Positions 57,368 through 62,113 of a DNA stretch of 62,113 bases are shown here, one piece after another; positions within the stretch are counted from its first letter, which is position 1, and every line of letters begins with the position of its first letter. Under the pieces are notes generated by a model. It did no database searches, was not told where the DNA came from, and was given only the letters and a program-made list of their open reading frames with translations. Origin of the DNA: Gammaproteobacteria bacterium (GTDB taxonomy: Bacteria > Pseudomonadota > Gammaproteobacteria > JAKDMP01); NCBI GenBank assembly GCA_027018875.1, contig JALUYA010000021.1, forward strand, positions 1 through 62,113, written 5' to 3'. Position numbers and translations under genes: made by a program.

Positions 57368-60147
57368 AGCTGCACCATGTCATTGCCGGCATTCTCCTGG
57401 CAACAAGCTTCTGGGCCGCAGCGGGAATGGCAACGCCCATGCGAGTGACGGCGGTGGATCGCGAACTTGCCTGGCGGGCATTCCTCGGCGCCGGTAGGCT
57501 TCGATACGCCTACCGGCTCGCCCTGGATGTAGTGCATGCCGAGCCGGGCAACATCACCTGGATGAAACGCTTGGCCCACGTGGCGCTCGCCAGCGGACAT
57601 TCCGATACCGCCCTAGCGGTGTACCTGCGATTAACCCGCGACGGATACCCTGGCTATCTCGACCGTGCCATCGATCTCGCCAGCGGCCTCGGCGCGACCA
57701 AGCAACTGGTCATCCTTTTGGAAATCAAACTCCGTCACTCCCCCTTTTTGCAACCGCTGTGGATGGAAACTCTCGGCGCCTTGCGCAGCCAGAATAAGAC
57801 CAACCAAGCGGTTCGGATATTGCAGGCGGCCGACCGGCGCCACCCTCGACGATTCTTCCTGTGGGAACAGGTTGTGCTTTACCATTCCCTCGGCGAGCCG
57901 GATAAGGAGCTGCAAATCTTGCAGCAATACCGGGAGCGCTATGGCCCCGAACCCAAAGTCATGCTCCAGATCGCAACCTTACGGTTCACCCGCGGCAAGA
58001 TCCTGGCCGCATATCACGCTCTTTTTACCGCTCGTTCCCGGGCGCAGGACCAAGACGTACTCTACTGGCACACTCTCGCAGCGCTCGCCTGGCTCACTCA
58101 GGATTACGCCACGGCCCGCGAGGTGAGTACCTTGCTATACCGCCATGGGGAAGCAAATGCAAACGATCTCCTCCACCTCATTCTCCTGGTGCAGGCCAGG
58201 CATCCACGCACAGCCTTCCGAATCGCCGCTTACGGCTGGCACCGCTACCGCCAGGCGAGTTTCTTCCTTGCCATGCTCGCGACGGCCTCGAGCCTGAACA
58301 ACGCCGCACTGCGCGCCCGCGCGTTTGACATGCTCCGCCCAGCCGACCTTCCCCGACTCACATCATCCGCCTTTTTCTGGACCAGCCGGGCCCACTATCT
58401 GCTCGGGCGTGGGGATACCTCCGGGGCACTCGAGGCCTACCGCCGCGCCATTGACCTCGCCCCGAGCGACGAACGGATCGCGGGTTATGTCTGGCTGCTG
58501 GTCGAGGCCCGGCAACGAGAAAAACTGCGTGCACTTTTGCCCCGGCTCGATGCCAAGGCCGGTGACCATCCCGTGCTATGGCCGCCGCTTGCGGCCGCCC
58601 ACGCCATCATCGGCCAGGCGCGCTCTGCACTCAATTACCTACAGTCCGAATACCCTCGGCGGCGGAACAATCCGCTGTGGCTGCTAAACTACGCCGCGGC
58701 ACTCACCCAGGCCGCCGCACCACGTGAGGCCTTGCGGATCCGCCGCCGTGCACTCGTGCTCCTGGCCCGTGCCCACCCCCTGACACCGAAAGCCCGGCAA
58801 GCGCAACGGGAAGCGCTCACCCGATTGGCAGTCGCGCTGACACCCGGAAACCCCGCGCTCGCCTTCATAAAACGCCTTGCCACCCATCCTAATCAGCCGC
58901 AATCCCGAGAGATTATCCTCACTTGGGCGCTTGATCGGAATGCCTACCCACTTGCCCGGTTCTGGTGGCTGCATGCCTACGCCTCGCATCCACCCGAAGT
59001 CCGGCAACGCCTCGCCCTCGCGCTCGGCGAACAGGATGATCCAGCACTCGGCGCGTTGCTCGCCCGCGATGCCTATCGCCTGTCCTCCGCCGGGCGCGCG
59101 AGTGCGGCAGATCGTCTGGGTTGGACTCCCCGGGTAATCAGCAACAGTTGGGCGGGCCTGGAACAGAATTCCGCCGACCCCGGGCTCACCCGCCAATTCG
59201 CCAACACCGCCATCGAACAGGCCGACTCGGCAGGAAGCGACCTTGAGGGGCTGCATGCCAGCGGGCTCGAGAGTCTAGCGCTCGATACCCGGTTCGATGC
59301 CTGGCTATCCCCGGGAACACACTTGAGTATCCGGCTCAGCCAGGCGCAACAGAGGATCTACGATATTACTCAACTGGGCACAATCCCTCCCACCAGCCGC
59401 GTCCTCGATATCGAGCTGCAACGAAGACTACAACGAGGCGCCATCCGCCTTGAAGCCGGGGTCGGACGAAGTCTCGGCGGCTATGGTAAAGCTGGACTCA
59501 GTTGGAAAAATCACTGGACGCAGCGTTTGAGTACGACTCTGGGCGCCTATTACGGCCTGCAGCCACTGGCAAGCGTTCCTTTATACCTTGCCGCCGAGGA
59601 GAATCGCATCCGTTTCAGTGCAAACTATCAGGCCGATCGACGCAACCACCTGAGCACCGAGCTGTATCGGGCCCAATATCGCGCCCAGGGCGGTGGTCGT
59701 CTTGGCGATACCCTGGTACTCAACTTCGGTTTTAGTCACCGACTTCATTTCATCGCCCCCATACTCAACCTTAATGCCGAGCTTACCGGCGCCCGTTTCA
59801 CCCGCGCCACAACTCTCCCACAATCCCTGCGCTCCCTGGTGCCCGCGGGGCAGGCACCCGCGATAAATTTTTTCATCCCCCGGAACTATCTACAGATCTG
59901 CACCGGCATCAGCCTCAATACGACGTACCGGCTCGCCTACACCCCCCGGCTGGCGCCTATTGTCCGGGCCGGGCTCTGTTATAACAGCATTTACAGCGGC
60001 GGCTACCAACTGGAAGTGGGCCTTGCCCTGCCGGTGTTCGGCCCGGATCATCTCACTCTCATGGCCGGTCTGGAACAGGGCGGTGCCGACATCACCGGCC
60101 GCAGCGAGACAATCCGCCTGAGCTACCGCTACTATTTCACCCTATAA
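57364..60147 (+). CDS. pelB: PelB C-terminal part: TPRs plus outer-membrane barrel
   Basis: A 927-residue protein with its own Sec signal peptide (MKLHHVIAGILLATSFWAAAG). More than ten TPR-like helix pairs follow to about residue 560. The last 330 residues form a 16-strand-type beta-barrel ending in LSYRYYFTL, whose terminal aromatic fits the outer-membrane assembly signal. This should be the Pel export pore. A 4-nt overlap joins it to the anchor half. Together the halves total about 1250 residues, near the normal PelB length. Confidence 0.88.
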   Translation: MKLHHVIAGILLATSFWAAAGMATPMRVTAVDRELAWRAFLGAGRLRYAYRLALDVVHAEPGNITWMKRLAHVALASGHSDTALAVYLRLTRDGYPGYLDRAIDLASGLGATKQLVILLEIKLRHSPFLQPLWMETLGALRSQNKTNQAVRILQAADRRHPRRFFLWEQVVLYHSLGEPDKELQILQQYRERYGPEPKVMLQIATLRFTRGKILAAYHALFTARSRAQDQDVLYWHTLAALAWLTQDYATAREVSTLLYRHGEANANDLLHLILLVQARHPRTAFRIAAYGWHRYRQASFFLAMLATASSLNNAALRARAFDMLRPADLPRLTSSAFFWTSRAHYLLGRGDTSGALEAYRRAIDLAPSDERIAGYVWLLVEARQREKLRALLPRLDAKAGDHPVLWPPLAAAHAIIGQARSALNYLQSEYPRRRNNPLWLLNYAAALTQAAAPREALRIRRRALVLLARAHPLTPKARQAQREALTRLAVALTPGNPALAFIKRLATHPNQPQSREIILTWALDRNAYPLARFWWLHAYASHPPEVRQRLALALGEQDDPALGALLARDAYRLSSAGRASAADRLGWTPRVISNSWAGLEQNSADPGLTRQFANTAIEQADSAGSDLEGLHASGLESLALDTRFDAWLSPGTHLSIRLSQAQQRIYDITQLGTIPPTSRVLDIELQRRLQRGAIRLEAGVGRSLGGYGKAGLSWKNHWTQRLSTTLGAYYGLQPLASVPLYLAAEENRIRFSANYQADRRNHLSTELYRAQYRAQGGGRLGDTLVLNFGFSHRLHFIAPILNLNAELTGARFTRATTLPQSLRSLVPAGQAPAINFFIPRNYLQICTGISLNTTYRLAYTPRLAPIVRAGLCYNSIYSGGYQLEVGLALPVFGPDHLTLMAGLEQGGADITGRSETIRLSYRYYFTL

Positions 60148-60164
60148 ACTAGGAGAAACGCCCC

Positions 60165-60698
60165 ATGTACCGTCGTTCCACGCGCTTTGTCATCATATTC
60201 ACCGTACTCCTGCTTCTTGGCGCCTGTGCCAATTCGAGCCTGCACAGCGCCCCTCGACCTACATTGAATCCGGCCTCCCCGTGGACGGTACTACCGTTTA
60301 CCAACAACACCACCACCCCTTATGCCGGCGCTCGGGCACAATACCTTACTGTGGGACTCCTCGGCAGCCTGGGTGCCAATACGGGCGAATTACCGCCTCC
60401 CGCGACTCAAGCCTCACCACTGGCACTCACGCAAAACGCACAAAGTATCACCGCAGGGATCGCTTGGGCCCGTACCCAGCGCATCCGTTATGCCCTCACC
60501 GGCAGCGTCGACGAATGGCGTTACAAGATCGGACTCAGTGGGGTGCCCGCGGTAGGCCTGACCCTGCGCCTAATCGACGTGCCCAGCGGTAAGACCCTGT
60601 GGACGGCGACCGGATCGGCCACGGGCGAGAGCGATGAAGGCCTTGCGGTGCTGGCTCAGCGAACCCTGGAAAAACTGTTACGCCGCCTGATCCATTGA
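60165..60698 (+). CDS. pelC: Pel outer-membrane lipoprotein PelC
   Basis: A 177-residue lipoprotein. The signal ends LLLLGA before C21. The body matches PelC: WTVLPFTNNTTTPYAGARA near the start and TGSVDEWRYKIGL in the middle. In Pseudomonas it forms a dodecameric ring at the periplasmic face of the PelB pore that funnels Pel. AGGAGA precedes the ATG. It overlaps pelD. Confidence 0.92.
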   Translation: MYRRSTRFVIIFTVLLLLGACANSSLHSAPRPTLNPASPWTVLPFTNNTTTPYAGARAQYLTVGLLGSLGANTGELPPPATQASPLALTQNAQSITAGIAWARTQRIRYALTGSVDEWRYKIGLSGVPAVGLTLRLIDVPSGKTLWTATGSATGESDEGLAVLAQRTLEKLLRRLIH

Positions 60699-62032
60699 TC
60701 TCCCCGCCACGATTCGCTCTACCACGCTCGGTCACCCGCTGGGCGGTTCTCGAAGCCGCGGTTTTTCCGACCGTGGCTCTCGCGCTAGCCTATGCGCTTA
60801 ATCCACGGCTTGCAATCGGGCCCCAAGTCATTCCCTGGCTGTGGCTTGCGCCGCTGCTTGTGGCCCTGCGCTACGGACTGGGTCCGGGCCTGGAGTCGGC
60901 TGCCGTCCTGATACTGGGCAGCTTCCTGATTCGCGATGTCGCACCCAAGATCGAACCCTGGCCGATACTGCCCATGCTTGCCGGACTGTTGACCACGCTG
61001 TTCGCCGGCCAATACGGCTCCTGGTGGATCGACCGTTTACGCCGATCCGAGTTACGAAGCGAATATTTCGGAGAACGCATCGAGGCAATCACTCGCGCCT
61101 TTTACGTTACCCGCATATCACATGATCTGCTTGAGCAAAGCCTAATCACCCGGCCGACCAGCCTGCGCACGGTATTCGTATTCCTACGCAAGCTACTCAA
61201 CGAACATGAGGGCCGGCTGGATAACCGCAGTGCCCAGGCTCTGCTTCAGGTTCTTGCCAACTACTGCCGCATCGAGGCTGCATCTCTTTACGGTGTCCGC
61301 CACTCGGAGATCGACCCACAGCCGCTGGCAAGCATCGGCCCGGACCACACACTGGATCTCTCCGATCCGCTGGTTCATCAAAGCCTGGAGGATTCCGCCG
61401 CCGCCTATTATGGCGTCGATGAACTGTTAATAAAAAATAATGAAAGCCGTTATCGGCTAAGCGCGCCGCTACACGCAAGCGATGGCACCCTACTCGGTTT
61501 ACTCGCGGTAAGCGATATGCCCCTACTTGCGCTGGAGGAAGAAAATCTTCTTGCCCTCGCCGCCATTATCGAATATTACGCCGACGAGGCCTGGGCTCGC
61601 CGACGAGCCAATGATTTGCTACGCCAGATCCCCGACTGTCCACCAAACTTCGCTTGCGAAATCATTAAACTCACACGGCTTCGCGTCGCGGTAGGATTAC
61701 GCTCAACTTTGTTACGCCTACGGGTTCCCATCGATCGAGCCGAGGATATTTTCAAATACATTAACGATACCCGCCGCGGACTCGATCTGTACTGGAGGCT
61801 AAGCGACTCGCAAGATTACGGCTGGCTCATCCTGCTTCTTCCCCTATCTACCCGAACGGCAACAGACGGCTATCTGAGCCGGCTGGATACTCTGTTTGAA
61901 AAACGTCTGGGTGCCGGGCTCCAAGCCTTGGGCTGCCGCTTCGAGCACGGGGAACTGAATGGAGATGATCCGATGTCGATAATTCAGGCTCTTTTGAATT
62001 CCGAGTGGGTTAATGTGCCACATGCGGGTTGA
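60695..62032 (+). CDS. pelD: Pel c-di-GMP receptor PelD
   Basis: A 445-residue inner-membrane receptor. About four N-terminal helices are followed by a GAF domain (residues 145-310) and a degenerate GGDEF domain. The c-di-GMP site is complete: R361-G-L-D364 and R396 match the RxxD and distal Arg of Pseudomonas PelD (R367, D370, R402) at constant offset. Binding is required there for Pel synthesis. The start is TTG, overlapping the pelC stop. The last codons lie within or beside a second transposon. Confidence 0.92.
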   Translation: MISPPRFALPRSVTRWAVLEAAVFPTVALALAYALNPRLAIGPQVIPWLWLAPLLVALRYGLGPGLESAAVLILGSFLIRDVAPKIEPWPILPMLAGLLTTLFAGQYGSWWIDRLRRSELRSEYFGERIEAITRAFYVTRISHDLLEQSLITRPTSLRTVFVFLRKLLNEHEGRLDNRSAQALLQVLANYCRIEAASLYGVRHSEIDPQPLASIGPDHTLDLSDPLVHQSLEDSAAAYYGVDELLIKNNESRYRLSAPLHASDGTLLGLLAVSDMPLLALEEENLLALAAIIEYYADEAWARRRANDLLRQIPDCPPNFACEIIKLTRLRVAVGLRSTLLRLRVPIDRAEDIFKYINDTRRGLDLYWRLSDSQDYGWLILLLPLSTRTATDGYLSRLDTLFEKRLGAGLQALGCRFEHGELNGDDPMSIIQALLNSEWVNVPHAG

Positions 62033-62113
62033 GTTTCGAGAAGTCGAGCTTGCCGGCCAGGAGGAAGATCACGGTACGGATCGTGGCGAACTTGGTGTAG
62101 CCACGTGCTCTGC
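61996..62113 (-). mobile_element. Second insertion sequence at the pelD 3' end (partial, left edge approximate)
   Basis: The transposase fragment implies an insertion sequence continuing past the right edge. Its left end must lie near or below 62010, inside the pelD reading frame. No terminal repeat can be proved without the other end. It would separate pelABCD from any pelEFG genes. Confidence 0.45.
62010..62113 (-). CDS. Transposase C-terminus (partial)
   Basis: The minus strand encodes R-A-R-G-Y-T-K-F-A-T-I-R-T-V-I-F-L-L-A-G-K-L-D-F and a short tail ending in TAA at 62010-62012. The pattern, a positively charged ARGY segment followed by TVIFLLAGKLD, looks like the end of a DDE-type transposase, possibly of the ISL3/IS204 group, but I cannot fix the family from so little. 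It overlaps the last codons of pelD in the opposite direction. Confidence 0.55.
   Translation of the reverse strand, partial: RARGYTKFATIRTVIFLLAGKLDFSKLNPHVAH

Noticed and set aside
57364-57370. Sequencing frameshift as the cause of the split pelB
   Set aside because: The downstream gene begins with a proper ATG and a clear Sec signal peptide right at an ATGA overlap, which an accidental frameshift would not create. Resequencing would still settle it.

Overview
The window looks like chromosomal DNA of a GC-rich gammaproteobacterium. It opens inside a 16S rRNA gene read on the minus strand. The housekeeping neighbourhoods are proteobacterial: purM-purN opposite DUF2066-pgsA-like-hda, lptF/lptG opposite pepA-holC-valS, and MoxR-DUF58-TgpA. 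Two type IV pilus gene sets and a Pel exopolysaccharide operon suggest an attached, biofilm-forming lifestyle. An Acidiferrobacter-like or other chemolithotrophic lineage is possible, but the sequence alone does not settle it.

Layout. 1-737: 5' end of 16S rRNA with a boxA-like leader and two rrn promoters, both with 16-bp spacers. 738-8641: a secreted Asp-box (BNR) repeat protein, then hda, a CDP-alcohol phosphatidyltransferase and DUF2066 on the minus strand, and purM-purN-DUF3108 on the plus strand. 8672-24516: a near-complete MSHA pilus locus on the minus strand in the Vibrio order I-J-K-L-M-N-E-G-F-A-C-D-O-P-Q (no mshH, one mshA/B gene). 24699-29530: DUF2892, a Crp/Fnr regulator, dcd, apbC/mrp, lptG and lptF, all minus. 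29780-37084: pepA, holC, a DUF2486-like gene, a POT transporter and valS. 37172-43670: minor-pilin operon fimT-pilV-pilW-pilX-pilY1-pilE. 43730-52132: gshA, moxR, DUF58, tgpA, an MFS gene on the opposite strand, and thiI. 52381-53447: an IS630-type insertion sequence abutting pelA. 53461-62032: pelA, a pelB split in two, pelC and pelD. The window ends in the C-terminus of another transposase that overlaps the 3' end of pelD.

How the parts fit. Attachment is the theme. The MSHA ATPase MshE carries the N-terminal c-di-GMP-binding (MshEN) signature, and PelD keeps all three arginine/aspartate residues of its c-di-GMP inhibitory site, so two surface programmes here can answer to the same second messenger. 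The minor-pilin operon has an exact match to the AlgR core site upstream, the arrangement known from Pseudomonas fimU-pilVWXY1E. PilY1 and the large MshQ-like adhesin are the probable tip or surface proteins of the two pili.

The most noteworthy points are the PelB protein encoded as two overlapping genes, each with its own membrane-targeting signal; the two insertion sequences that bracket pelABCD and may have rewired or broken the operon; and the AlgR-like sites before fimT. I found no CRISPR array, tRNA gene or prophage by eye. Promoter and terminator calls are by inspection only.
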